Notes: generated by a model from the sequence alone, not told the origin. A stretch of DNA of 15,265 nt from an uncultured Clostridia bacterium (GCA_937916195.1 CALFTO010000053.1:1-15265); one strand, 5' to 3'; counted from the first letter of the stretch, positions 1 to 8,198 are shown. Numbers and translations: made by a program.

Positions 1-277
1 AGTCCATAAGCGGGTCAGAGAAACCGCCAAGGTGACCTGAAGCCACCCAAGTCTGCGGGTTCATAAGGATTGCAGAGTCAAGACCTACATTGTATTTGTT
101 CTCTTGAATAAACTTTCTGCGCCAAGCCTTTTTGATATTCTCTTTAAGCTCAACACCGAGAGGGCCGTAATCCCAAGTGTTTGCAAGACCGCCGTAAATT
201 TCACTGCCTGCATATACAAAGCCTCTGCCCTTTGAAAGAGCGACAAGCTTTTCAAGTGTTTTTTCTGTGTTTTTCAT
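1..277 (-). CDS. glyS: Glycyl-tRNA synthetase, N-terminal part (cut by window edge)
   Basis: This charges tRNA-Gly with glycine in the cytoplasm, using ATP. The 92 visible residues begin MKNTEKTLEKLVALSKGRGF, followed by YGGLANTWDYGPLGVELK and later AILMNPQTWVASGHLGGFSD. These are hallmark segments of the single-chain, homodimeric class II GlyRS found in many Firmicutes and Actinobacteria, not the two-subunit GlyQ/GlyS enzyme. The motif 2 and 3 catalytic regions lie beyond the left edge. The ATG at 277 is preceded by AAGGA. The gene lies 45 bp downstream of the putP stop, with no terminator between them and no convincing promoter of its own, so it may be co-transcribed with putP. No T-box leader fits in this gap. 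The symbol follows common usage; glyQS is also used for this type. Confidence 0.95.
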   Translation of the reverse strand, partial: MKNTEKTLEKLVALSKGRGFVYAGSEIYGGLANTWDYGPLGVELKENIKKAWRRKFIQENKYNVGLDSAILMNPQTWVASGHLGGFSDPLMD

Positions 278-322
278 TGGATTTTCATTCCTTTTATATA
301 TTTTTGATTTAATTTTTACTTT

Positions 323-1864
323 TTATTCTGCAAGACCTCTTTTAGCCTGTTCAAAAGTATCTTGAATTTCTTTTTCGGGTGCTTTTGTGAGGAGTGAAAC
401 CACCACGATAGCAACACAAGCGATAATAAATGCAGGAAGAAGTTCATAAATAGCAAGAATTCCGCCCATTGGTGCAATCAGATATTTCCAGATAAATACC
501 ATTGCACCACCTGAAACCATACCTGCAAGTGCGCCCCATTTTGTTGTTCTCTTCCAGAAAAGAGCAAAGAGTACAACAGGACCGAAAGCCGCGCCAAAGC
601 CTGCCCATGCGAAAGACACAATTTCAAATACAGAGCCCTCATCCTTCGCCCAGATTATACCAACAATTGCAATTACAACAACCGTACCACGAGCAACAAG
701 CATTGAGGTCTTTTGTGAAAGTGTTTTACCGAAGAACTCTTTAAAAATATTTTGTGACACTGCAGATGCAGCTGTAAGAAGCTGTGAATCAGCAGTTGAC
801 ATTGTTGCAGCAAGAATACCAGCAAGAATTACACCTGCAAGAATAGCAAATACAGCTCCGTTACCACTTATAAGCTTTGAAATCTCAATAATAATTCTCT
901 GTGAATTTGCATTGTCAAGTTCAACTGCTCCGTTTGCAACAACAGCAGAACCAATTACACCAATAAGAATTGCGATTGCCATTGAGATAAACACCCAAAT
1001 AGTTGCAATTCTGCGAGATGTCTTTAACTTATTCTTATCATTGATAGCCATAAAACGAAGAAGAATGTGAGGCATACCGAAATAACCCAAGCCCCATGCA
1101 AGTGTTGATGCGATTGTGAGAGCGCTGTATGGAGTGCTTGCCTTTGCAGTTGCGTCATATGTATTGAAAAGTTCAAGGAAGCCGGGCATTGAATTTGCAT
1201 TTGCAACAACATTATCCCAACCGCCTGCGTAGTTGATACCAAAACCAACAACAACCACAAGAGCAATAGTCATAACAATTGACTGAATAAGGTCAGTTGT
1301 TGATGCCGCAAGAAATCCGCCGAGAGTTGTATAGAGAACAATTACAATTGCACTGATTATCATTGCAGCAAAATAGTCAACACCGAAAAGACTACTAAAA
1401 AGTGTTCCGCAGGCATTAAATCCTGATGCTGTGTAAGGAACAAAGAAAACGATAATTACAAGACCTGCAATTGCAGATAAAAGGTTTTTCTTGTCACCAA
1501 ATCTTTTTGAGAAAAACTCCGGAATTGTAACAGCATCTACAAGTTGTGTGTAATTACGAATTCTCTTTGAAACAATCAACCAGTTAATATATGTACCGAT
1601 TCCAAGACCAAGTGCTGTCCATGTTGCCTCTGCAAGTCCTGCAACAAGAGCAACACCGGGAAGTCCCATAAGCAACCAACTGCTCATATCTGACGCCTCT
1701 GCACTCATAGCAGTAACAAGTGGTCCCAATTTTCTGCCACCGAGGTAAAAATCATCTGTACTTTTATTTTTCTTTGAAAATGATGCACCAATCAAAACCA
1801 TTCCAAGCAAATAAACTATTATAGTTCCAATTATCAAAAATTGTGCCGTTGTCATTTCATTCAT
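323..1864 (-). CDS. putP: Sodium/proline symporter, SSS family
   Basis: An integral membrane protein of 513 residues that imports proline with Na+. Its length matches PutP (about 500). Many hydrophobic segments are visible. The conserved block GGRKLGPLVTAMSAEASDMS at about residues 42-61 contains the D-M-S triad equivalent to the Na+-binding Asp55-Met56-Ser57 of E. coli PutP. The family segment LGGFLAASTTDLIQ follows near residue 185, and AATMSTADSQLL near 355 carries the second Na+-site Ser-Thr pair. The tail is short and charged. The ATG at 1864 has AAAGG 4-5 bases upstream; an in-frame ATG at 1855 is an alternative start. It is followed 45 bp later by glyS on the same strand. Specificity for proline is inferred from close family resemblance; other SSS members take different substrates. 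Confidence 0.9.
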   Translation of the reverse strand: MNEMTTAQFLIIGTIIVYLLGMVLIGASFSKKNKSTDDFYLGGRKLGPLVTAMSAEASDMSSWLLMGLPGVALVAGLAEATWTALGLGIGTYINWLIVSKRIRNYTQLVDAVTIPEFFSKRFGDKKNLLSAIAGLVIIVFFVPYTASGFNACGTLFSSLFGVDYFAAMIISAIVIVLYTTLGGFLAASTTDLIQSIVMTIALVVVVGFGINYAGGWDNVVANANSMPGFLELFNTYDATAKASTPYSALTIASTLAWGLGYFGMPHILLRFMAINDKNKLKTSRRIATIWVFISMAIAILIGVIGSAVVANGAVELDNANSQRIIIEISKLISGNGAVFAILAGVILAGILAATMSTADSQLLTAASAVSQNIFKEFFGKTLSQKTSMLVARGTVVVIAIVGIIWAKDEGSVFEIVSFAWAGFGAAFGPVVLFALFWKRTTKWGALAGMVSGGAMVFIWKYLIAPMGGILAIYELLPAFIIACVAIVVVSLLTKAPEKEIQDTFEQAKRGLAE

Positions 1865-1909
1865 CCTTTCTGCGTGGTGTAAAAACTAATCCATTTTATA
1901 TACCATAAT

Positions 1910-1938
1910 ATTGTAATAAAAAAACGGCGATTTGTAAA
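1910..1938 (-). promoter_or_regulatory. Sigma-A promoter for putP, overlapping the upstream terminator
   Basis: On the minus strand, TTTACA (1938-1933) and TACAAT (1915-1910) are separated by 17 bases. The -35 hexamer and most of the spacer lie inside the hairpin and T-tract of the terminator at 1918-1962. Transcription would start near 1903, giving a leader of about 40 bases before putP. Assigned by eye from consensus match. Confidence 0.6.
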
Positions 1939-1962
1939 GAGTTTAGCCTCTTAAATCGCCGT
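1918..1962 (-). terminator. Rho-independent terminator after the CoA-transferase gene
   Basis: An ACGGCGATTT / AAATCGCCGT stem (1924-1933 with 1953-1962) is topped by a second stem AAGAG / CTCTT (1937-1941 with 1948-1952), with a 3-base bulge. On the minus strand it is followed by seven T (1924-1918). It sits about 20 bases after the stop at 1982. A T-run at 1964-1969 would also give some activity rightward. Confidence 0.9.
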
Positions 1963-1981
1963 ATTTTTTCACTTTTTTGCT

Positions 1982-3292
1982 TTAATATGTCAAATTGGGC
2001 TTTTCATTAAATCTTTTTTCGTATTCTTTCGCGAGTTCTTCGCGGAAATTAGGGTGTGCAATAGAAATCAAAGCTTTTGCTCGCTCTTTCATTGTTCTGC
2101 CTTTTAACTGTGCAATTCCGTATTCAGTAACAACGTAATTTACATCATTTCTTGTAGTTGTAACCGCTGAATAATCAGTAAGCTTCGGCACGATTTTCGA
2201 GATTGTTCCACCTTTTGCGGATGAGGGCATTGCGATAATTGAACGGCCACCTTTACTCATTGTCGCACCGCGGACAAAATCCACCTGACCGCCGACACCT
2301 GAAAACTGATTAAGCCCGATTGTATCTGCTACAACCTGACCCATAAGGTCAATTTCGATTGCAGAATTTACCGACACCATATTGTCATTCTGTGCAATAA
2401 TTGCGGGGTTGTTTACATAATCCATCGGTGTCATAATAACATCTTCATTTTTATTAAGAAAATCAAACAATTTTTTAGTGCCGAATGCAAAGCCTAAAAT
2501 TGTTTTACCCTTATTGAAATTCTTTTTAGAATTATTGATTACACCACTCTTTATAAGGTCAACAACACCGTCGCCTACCATTTCAGAATGAAGTCCCAAA
2601 TCTTTTTTGTGCTTTAATTCTTCGCAGATTGCGTTGGGAATTCCGCCAATACCAAGCTGAATACAGTCGCCATCATTGATAAGTGATGCACAATTTTTGC
2701 CGATTTGCATTTCAACATCGGTAATAGGCGGTGCGGGCACTTCAGGGAGTGGCTCATTACACTCAACAAAATAATCAAATTCTGAAATATGCTTTCTCGC
2801 ATTGCCGAAAGTATAGGGTACATTTTCATTTACCTGTGCGATTTTCAATTCACAATGTGAAAGAGTTGTTTCAATATAGTCAACATTTGTGCCGAGAGAA
2901 ACATAGCCCTCATCATCGGGCGGGGTAACCGACATAACGGTTACGCGAGGCTTCACAACTTCGCGCAAAGCCATTGGAGATTCCGACAAATAGCAGGTGG
3001 TAAAATCTGCAACGCCATCAGAAATCGCCTTACGGTTAGTACCCGAAGCAAAAAACGAGTTGTAAGAAAAATGGCCTTTCACTTCTTCGTCAACCCAAGG
3101 AGTTTCACCGAGAAGAAGCATATTTATTACCTGAACATCTTTGTAATTCTTATAATTCTCTCGCATTGCACGAACAATCGCCCGTGGCTCACCGCAACCA
3201 AAAGACATAACCACACGGTCGCCGTCTGTTATTTGGCTGATTGCCTCTTTTGCCGATACTTTCTTTTTTTCGTATTCCTTTTTCCAATCCAT
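1982..3292 (-). CDS. Acetyl-CoA hydrolase/transferase family, 4-hydroxybutyrate or butyrate CoA-transferase-like
   Basis: A cytoplasmic class I CoA-transferase of 436 residues that moves CoA between acyl-CoA and acetate or a related acid. It resembles, along its length, the clostridial Cat2 / AbfT group (about 430-440 residues): an N-terminal MDWKKEYEKKKVSAKEA segment, LQLGIGGIPNA-type loop (IQLGIGGIPNA at 211-221), and LGLHSEMVGDGV at 233-244. In this last motif Glu237 aligns with the catalytic glutamate that forms the CoA thioester (Glu238 in C. aminobutyricum AbfT). FSGVGGQVDFVRGA and VVTEYGIAQLKG follow. Whether the acceptor is butyrate, 4-hydroxybutyrate or another acid cannot be read from the sequence. 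It starts 8 bp after the PHP gene stop; the AGG of its weak ribosome site overlaps that TAG stop, so the two genes are one transcription unit and probably translationally coupled. Confidence 0.9.
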   Translation of the reverse strand: MDWKKEYEKKKVSAKEAISQITDGDRVVMSFGCGEPRAIVRAMRENYKNYKDVQVINMLLLGETPWVDEEVKGHFSYNSFFASGTNRKAISDGVADFTTCYLSESPMALREVVKPRVTVMSVTPPDDEGYVSLGTNVDYIETTLSHCELKIAQVNENVPYTFGNARKHISEFDYFVECNEPLPEVPAPPITDVEMQIGKNCASLINDGDCIQLGIGGIPNAICEELKHKKDLGLHSEMVGDGVVDLIKSGVINNSKKNFNKGKTILGFAFGTKKLFDFLNKNEDVIMTPMDYVNNPAIIAQNDNMVSVNSAIEIDLMGQVVADTIGLNQFSGVGGQVDFVRGATMSKGGRSIIAMPSSAKGGTISKIVPKLTDYSAVTTTRNDVNYVVTEYGIAQLKGRTMKERAKALISIAHPNFREELAKEYEKRFNEKPNLTY

Positions 3293-3300
3293 AAATGTAC

Positions 3301-4572
3301 CTATATTTTTTTCATTATTTTACCGTAAATTACTCCGCGTTTTTTGCTGTAGAATTTGCGTTTTTTCTGCTCTTCGGGAGTGAGAACTTTTGGCTTAATT
3401 TCTTTCTTGAAGCGTTCCATATTGCCGTCGTCACAGATAAACGCCTGTGTCATGCAGATACCGCCGTCACCTTTAAGCTGTGCGCGGACATAGCAACTAA
3501 TCTTATCGGCATAATCATTAAGGTTGATTGTTGTTGTAATTTCACCGTCGGCATCGAGTGTTTCGCTCTTGATAATTTCGCCGTCGGCAATCCATTCAAT
3601 TGCCTTGCAGTTTTTACCGCTGATTGTGATTGTATCATTTTCATCATCAACTGCTATTTTTGTTATTGCAGGCACAGGACCTTCGCCCTTGAAATCTTCA
3701 CCAAGCTCATTTTTTGCATATCTTGCAATCGCGAAGAAGGTGCCTGTTTCCATTGCATTACGCAAGTTGTCGAGTGAATATTCGGGAAGAATGAAATCCA
3801 TAAATGCGGTGTCTATCTGGTCAACCTGATGTGCGTCGCTGTTAGCAAAGCCGAAAACTGTTCTACCCTCAGGGATAAGTTCTTTTAAGAGTTCGTCCCA
3901 CAAAATTCTGTCACTGCGATTAGGCTTATCATACATATTAAGCACTTCAATACCCATACAAGACTTAAAGCGTCTTAAAAGGTCTGCAAAATACTCAATA
4001 TTTTCGGGCACTTTAGCACAATCAGGTCTTTTCCACGCTTGCAACAAATCTGTGGGGTGGTTAATGTGAGAAATTCCGCCACTTTCTTCAATAAGGCGAA
4101 GCGGGATTTCATAGTCAAATTCAAGACCCTGAACTCCCTCGTAAGCGTTATCAGTGAAATAACCGTTCACATGATTTTTCATAATGGTGAACATATTACA
4201 CTCAATCGCATTCGGCACATCTTCAAGTCCGCGTTTTTTAGTTCTTGCGTTATTCTTTGTTTTGTATGTACCTGCCTTAATCCCTTTGTACTGCTCTTCG
4301 GTCAAGTAACTTCTCTTGCCGTGCCACAAATACTGAAAATTGAAAAAAGGAATGTGAGTGGGTTTTTCATTCCAAGGTTTGCCTAAAATTCCGTGTTCTG
4401 CAAAGGCAACAATATCAAAATCATTGTCATAAAAACCCTTAATCATATCCGTCATTGTGTCATTTGCGTCGCTGTATGTAGAATGAGTGTGCAAATTTGT
4501 CTTGTAGTGATTTTCTTCTACTCCTATGAGTTCAGTTACTGCCTCATAGGGATTTGTAATTTTATAAGCCAT
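3301..4572 (-). CDS. PHP-domain metal-dependent phosphoesterase-like protein
   Basis: A 423-residue cytoplasmic protein without a signal peptide. The N-terminal two thirds form a PHP (polymerase and histidinol phosphatase) domain. NLHTHSTYSDAN at 26-37 supplies His28, His30 and Asp35. AEHG near 60, GGISHINHP near 170 and GFANSDAH near 245 supply the further metal-binding His and Asp residues of the trinuclear site. The C-terminal third, from about residue 300, looks beta-rich (Ig-like strands such as ITISGKNCKAIEWIADGE) and ends in a basic tail. The substrate is unknown: PHP enzymes cleave phosphomonoesters or small nucleotides. ATG at 4572 has an excellent AGGGGG ribosome site. It is the first gene of a two-gene unit with the CoA-transferase and is divergent from the sugar symporter. 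Confidence 0.85.
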   Translation of the reverse strand: MAYKITNPYEAVTELIGVEENHYKTNLHTHSTYSDANDTMTDMIKGFYDNDFDIVAFAEHGILGKPWNEKPTHIPFFNFQYLWHGKRSYLTEEQYKGIKAGTYKTKNNARTKKRGLEDVPNAIECNMFTIMKNHVNGYFTDNAYEGVQGLEFDYEIPLRLIEESGGISHINHPTDLLQAWKRPDCAKVPENIEYFADLLRRFKSCMGIEVLNMYDKPNRSDRILWDELLKELIPEGRTVFGFANSDAHQVDQIDTAFMDFILPEYSLDNLRNAMETGTFFAIARYAKNELGEDFKGEGPVPAITKIAVDDENDTITISGKNCKAIEWIADGEIIKSETLDADGEITTTINLNDYADKISCYVRAQLKGDGGICMTQAFICDDGNMERFKKEIKPKVLTPEEQKKRKFYSKKRGVIYGKIMKKI

Positions 4573-4611
4573 AGCAAATCCCCCTATGCTTTCTCATTAT
4601 TTTACTATTAA

Positions 4612-4640
4612 ATATTATCACCTTGACAAAATAAAGTCAA
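4612..4640 (-). promoter_or_regulatory. Sigma-A promoter for the PHP / CoA-transferase unit
   Basis: On the minus strand TTGACT (4640-4635) and TAATAT (4617-4612) are separated by exactly 17 bases, with transcription expected to start near 4605, some 33 bases before the ATG. It faces away from the promoter at 4673-4701. Confidence 0.75.
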
Positions 4641-4672
4641 TTTTTTTATTACTTTTCACTATACAAAATGAA

Positions 4673-4701
4673 TTGATTATGACTTTGACATAATGTATAA
4701 T
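4673..4701 (+). promoter_or_regulatory. Sigma-A promoter for the GPH symporter
   Basis: TTGATT (4673-4678) and a perfect TATAAT (4696-4701) are separated by 17 bases. A second, overlapping candidate is TTGACA (4685-4690) with TATAAG (4707-4712), spacer 16. The first gives a start near 4708 that keeps the AAAGG ribosome site in the transcript, so I prefer it. Confidence 0.75.
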
Positions 4702-4733
4702 TAAGCTATAAGTTGAAAGGTTGTGTTATTTTT

Positions 4734-6182
4734 ATGAATTACATAAGCAAAAAGGAAAAACTTAACTTTATGACCGGTCTTGCAGGTCAAAATATTGTTT
4801 ATTGCTTTATCGGTGCATCTTTCTTCCAATACTTTTTGACGGATATTGCGCAATTCCCTGCCGGCATTGTTGCGGTGCTTTTAATTCTTATGAAGGTATG
4901 GGACGGCATTAATGACCCTATTATCGGTTCAATCGTTGACCGTCACCGCTTTAAGAGTGGCGAGAAGCTCCGCCCGTTACTTAAATACACACCTGTACCC
5001 GTGGGTATTTTCACGGTGCTTATTTTCGTTGTTTTTTCAACTGCTGAAAATCTTCTCTGGCTTCGTGTTGGTTACTTTGTAATTATGTATCTCTGTTGGG
5101 ATATTACTTACACGATGCAAGACGTTGCAATCTGGGGTATGACTTCAGTTGTTACACCAAATTCAAGCGAACGTGACAAATTTGTTCAGTTAGCAAGAAC
5201 AGTTGGTTCAATCTTCTACGGTGTTTTCAGCGCAGTTGTTCCTATGATAATGGAGATTGTTGCAAAACAGTCAGGCAATTCATTGGCTCTTATGACAGTT
5301 TTGTTTGCAGCAATTTTCGGTCTTGGCGGTGCATTAGTCAGTGCAAAATGCTACAAAGCACAGGAAAGAGTTCGTTTAGTTCAGCCCGAACAGCAACAGA
5401 CTTCAATTATTGAATGTTTTAAACTCCTTTTCCAGAACAAGATGCTTATGCTTGTTACACTTTCAAACCTTTTTGGTGCTTTGGCATTCGGCAACAACCT
5501 TATGACATATTTCTTCAAGTACAAGGTTCCTGAAATTTCTATTGCAGGATTTGTTCTTGGGCCGCTCACTCTTACAACTGTTTTCGGTGCTTTGACTACT
5601 GCCCCAAGCTTCCTTGGTATGCTCTTTGCAGATAAGCTTAAACTCAAATTCAAGGGTTACAGAAATCTTCTTATCTTTATTCAGCTTTGCACAATGGTTG
5701 CCAGAATTCTTGCCTGGATTATTGGATTTGAAGGCAAAAACATCATTTTCACAATGATTATTCTCGCTCTCGCATCATTCCCTGCAGGTGCCGCAAGTAT
5801 TGCACAGACATCACTCTTCTGCGACAGTGTTGACTATATGGAATGGAAAACAGGCAAGCGTACCGAGGGTGTTACATTCGCAATGCAGACATTCTTTACA
5901 AAGATTTCAAGCGGTATTACAGGTGCTCTCGGCACATTTGCGCTCAGTATTCTTGGTTACAAGGCTGTTGAGGACGTTCCCGGTGCCGTATATCTCGGCA
6001 CACAGACTGAAGCCTTTGAAAACTGGATTTGGCCACTTGTAATGCTCACTCCCGCAATCGCCGCACTTCTTTACATAATTCCTTTACTCTTTATCAAATA
6101 CACACCCGAACAGAAAGCACAGGTTGAAAAAGAACTCGCAGAACGTAGAGCATTATCAGAACAAACGGTAGAGGCTGAATAA
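4734..6182 (+). CDS. GPH-family (MelB-like) sugar:cation symporter
   Basis: A membrane protein of 482 residues in the glycoside-pentoside-hexuronide:cation family of the major facilitator superfamily; usual length is 450-500. Near the N-terminus, KVWDGINDPIIGSIVDRHRF is the family signature, with the acidic residues that bind the coupling cation (compare Asp55 and Asp59 of MelB) followed by GEKLRP. About twelve hydrophobic segments are seen, a hydrophilic loop lies in the middle (YKAQERVRLVQPEQQQ), and the C-terminus is acidic and charged. The substrate is not predictable; no glycosidase gene adjoins it. I take the ATG at 4734 (MNYISKKEKL, a typical family start). A TTG at 4713 is in frame but has no ribosome site and lies next to the promoter. 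AAAGG at 4716-4720 is 13 bases from the ATG, which is long. It ends in its own terminator. Confidence 0.88.
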   Translation: MNYISKKEKLNFMTGLAGQNIVYCFIGASFFQYFLTDIAQFPAGIVAVLLILMKVWDGINDPIIGSIVDRHRFKSGEKLRPLLKYTPVPVGIFTVLIFVVFSTAENLLWLRVGYFVIMYLCWDITYTMQDVAIWGMTSVVTPNSSERDKFVQLARTVGSIFYGVFSAVVPMIMEIVAKQSGNSLALMTVLFAAIFGLGGALVSAKCYKAQERVRLVQPEQQQTSIIECFKLLFQNKMLMLVTLSNLFGALAFGNNLMTYFFKYKVPEISIAGFVLGPLTLTTVFGALTTAPSFLGMLFADKLKLKFKGYRNLLIFIQLCTMVARILAWIIGFEGKNIIFTMIILALASFPAGAASIAQTSLFCDSVDYMEWKTGKRTEGVTFAMQTFFTKISSGITGALGTFALSILGYKAVEDVPGAVYLGTQTEAFENWIWPLVMLTPAIAALLYIIPLLFIKYTPEQKAQVEKELAERRALSEQTVEAE

Positions 6183-6195
6183 AGAATACACAAAG

Positions 6196-6222
6196 AACTC
6201 CGAGCAACAACTCGGAGTTTTT
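6196..6222 (+). terminator. Rho-independent terminator after the GPH symporter
   Basis: A perfect 9-bp stem AACTCCGAG / CTCGGAGTT (6196-6204 with 6211-6219), loop CAACAA, followed by a short T-run. It starts 13 bases after the stop codon. Its T-run on the minus strand is poor, so termination of the convergent gene at 6253 here is less certain. Confidence 0.85.
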
Positions 6223-6252
6223 GATTTGTAAATTTAATTTTTTAGATTTTGT

Positions 6253-7830
6253 TTATTCAGTTACCGTTGTGGCAATTGGGCTAACATTACTAAACTGATT
6301 TCCGCCCTCAACAATTGTAAATGTTGTTGAGACTTCACCGCCCATCATCATATTGCCCATACCCATTCCGCCACCCATATTGTTGGGTGGTGTCATATTC
6401 TCCATACCTTCGGGGATTTCGGGTGCTTCACCATTTGGCATTTGAGGAATTTCGCCTTCAGGTCTTGTCATATTTTCCTCTCTCTGAGGTCTTTGCATAT
6501 TTTCCATACCCTCAGGTAATTCGGGCACAGTTCCGTCTGCATTTGTCTGACCTTCGGGAATTTCGCCACCGTTCATATTTCCCATACTCATTGATGACGC
6601 TGACAACTGTGTGTCGCCTTGCCAGAAGGTATAATCTCCTGCCACAAGCTCATCACCCGCAACGAGAAGATATGCAAAATCATTGGTGGGTGCATATTCG
6701 CCGACAACCTTGTTTTCTGAATTTTTCAAAGTATATGTGCTGTCGCCGACCTGACGGCTTGCAAAGTTGAACACAGCATAGGTCTGTTCTCCCCCCGCAA
6801 TTCTGTCAAGCATATTACCCGATGCAACAACCTTACCGCCGTTAATATATATGCCTAAATCCGAATCAATTCCTGCGTCACCGCTTGTAGCACAAGCCTG
6901 AGAAACAACCGTACCGCCATTGATTACAAGCCAACCGTTAGAGTCAATTCCGTCGCCCTCGCCCGTACTACCGTCACAAAGGATATTCACTTTGCCGCCA
7001 TTTATTGTTGTGACAGAAACATTGTCCTCGTTAGTATTAATACCATCATTACCCGATGTAATATTGATATTACCACCATTTATGGTTAAATGAAGCTCAC
7101 TGTCAAGACCTTCGTTTTCGGCTTTAATATTAAGAATTCCGTCACCTTTTTCGCCACCGTCAATATTCATTGTTTTCTTTGAATAGAACGCTGCGTCATA
7201 TTTGTGGAGTTTTTTACTGTCTACGACCTCAGTACCATCTTCATTTAATTCGTATGACTTGTAAATCTTCGCAACATAAGAGCCATTTATATTGTTTTCT
7301 GTGCCGTCAGCAATAATTACATTCGCACCCGCTGTTGAGGTGTCAACATCCTTTGTTGCAGTTTCATCGTCAGCTACTCCGCACTCATACACATTATAAA
7401 AAATCACCGCAGGAGCAACTGTGCAGGCAATATCAACGCCGTTAAGGATAAGTGTAACTGTTGCTTCGGGATTTTCTTCTGCATCTTCACCAAGGTCAAC
7501 AGCAATCTGCCCTGCTGAAAGCTCGCCACTGAGTACATATCTGCCGGGCTTTGTGATATGCACAACCGTATGTGCGTCCGCCTCTGCCTGTTCGTGCTCA
7601 TCTTCTTTTGCACCTTCGCCATAGGTGAAATCTTGCCCCGCAAGGTAGAATACAATATCATTTGCAGCATAAACTGCTTGTGTGTTGTCACTCGTTACCG
7701 TTTCGCCGTCAACAGTGATTTCCTTGTCAGAAAGCTTGATTTGCGTGCCCTCGATTTGTTGCTCTTTAGGAGTACTACACCCCGCAAAAAGCAGAACCAC
7801 AACAAGAATACAAGCAAATATTTTTTTCAT
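6253..7830 (-). CDS. Carbohydrate-binding (DUF4353 / Cthe_2159-like) lipoprotein
   Basis: A surface lipoprotein of 525 residues. MKKIFACILVVVLLFAGCST is a lipoprotein signal with the lipid-accepting Cys at residue 18. The middle part has repeated beta-strand rungs of the form IxxxxxGDGINTN / INGGxV: ENEGLDSELHLTINGGNINI, GNDGINTNEDN, INGGKVNIL, GEGDGIDSNGWLVINGGTV, GDAGIDSDLGIYINGGKVV. This suggests a right-handed beta-helix, as in the DUF4353 family, whose C. thermocellum member Cthe_2159 is reported to bind cellulose and acidic pectin-type polysaccharide. The C-terminal part has a low-complexity insert rich in Met, Pro, Glu and Gly, followed by a short beta tail ending TVTE. I choose the ATG at 7830, with AAAGG upstream; an in-frame TTG at 7839 lies only two bases from that site. 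No clear promoter is visible between it and the tRNA terminator. Confidence 0.85.
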   Translation of the reverse strand: MKKIFACILVVVLLFAGCSTPKEQQIEGTQIKLSDKEITVDGETVTSDNTQAVYAANDIVFYLAGQDFTYGEGAKEDEHEQAEADAHTVVHITKPGRYVLSGELSAGQIAVDLGEDAEENPEATVTLILNGVDIACTVAPAVIFYNVYECGVADDETATKDVDTSTAGANVIIADGTENNINGSYVAKIYKSYELNEDGTEVVDSKKLHKYDAAFYSKKTMNIDGGEKGDGILNIKAENEGLDSELHLTINGGNINITSGNDGINTNEDNVSVTTINGGKVNILCDGSTGEGDGIDSNGWLVINGGTVVSQACATSGDAGIDSDLGIYINGGKVVASGNMLDRIAGGEQTYAVFNFASRQVGDSTYTLKNSENKVVGEYAPTNDFAYLLVAGDELVAGDYTFWQGDTQLSASSMSMGNMNGGEIPEGQTNADGTVPELPEGMENMQRPQREENMTRPEGEIPQMPNGEAPEIPEGMENMTPPNNMGGGMGMGNMMMGGEVSTTFTIVEGGNQFSNVSPIATTVTE

Positions 7831-7953
7831 TTTTCCCAATACCTTTCTATAACCTTATTTGTTTTACATTATTATCCAAAAAAATGAACTGAAAATATCA
7901 AAGATGTTAATATTTTTTGAACATATTTTGCGCAATGTGTATATTATCCAAAT

Positions 7954-7985
7954 AAAAAAAGACTTGCAGTTCTGCAAGTCCTTTT
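7954..7985 (-). terminator. Rho-independent terminator of the tRNA-Ala gene
   Basis: On the minus strand, immediately after the encoded CCA, GACTTGCA / TGCAAGTC (stem arms 7980-7973 and 7968-7961) forms a compact hairpin with a four-base loop, followed by seven T (7960-7954). Confidence 0.92.
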
Positions 7986-8061
<76 letters not shown>

Positions 8062-8073
8062 TAATGCTCACAT

Positions 8074-8102
8074 ATTGTAACATAATTAACACGAAAATTC
8101 AA
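8074..8102 (-). promoter_or_regulatory. Sigma-A promoter of tRNA-Ala
   Basis: On the minus strand TTGAAT (8102-8097) and TACAAT (8079-8074) are separated by 17 bases, placing the transcript start a few bases before the mature tRNA end at 8061. Confidence 0.75.
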
Positions 8103-8110
8103 TAGTTTTC

Positions 8111-8160
8111 GCTTTGTGCCTTATGCCCAACAAAATCCGTTTTGCTTTGTCACTTATGCC
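8111..8160. repeat. Imperfect direct repeat upstream of the alpha/beta hydrolase gene
   Basis: GCTTTGTGCCTTATGCC (8111-8127) recurs as GCTTTGTCACTTATGCC (8144-8160), 15 of 17 bases identical and 33 bases apart. A weaker third copy, TTTGTGCTCTGCTTATGG, follows at about 8164-8181. Between the first two copies CAAAA-TCCG-TTTTG is a small palindrome. The 33-base spacing places the copies on the same helix face, which would suit a regulator-binding site, but this is inference. Confidence 0.5.
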
Positions 8161-8198
8161 TAATTTGTGCTCTGCTTATGGAAAAATCGAGTTTTATG

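Noticed and set aside
3295..3777. 160-codon rightward open frame
   Set aside because: It lies antisense within the PHP gene, has biased Phe/Cys-rich composition typical of a reverse-frame shadow, and lacks a ribosome site.
4713..4733. Earlier TTG start for the GPH symporter
   Set aside because: It lies at or near the predicted transcript start, without a ribosome site; the ATG at 4734 gives a typical family N-terminus.
6321..6770. 149-codon rightward open frame
   Set aside because: Antisense to the low-complexity part of the beta-helix lipoprotein; its Pro/Tyr/Leu/Arg pattern reflects the repetitive codons on the other strand.
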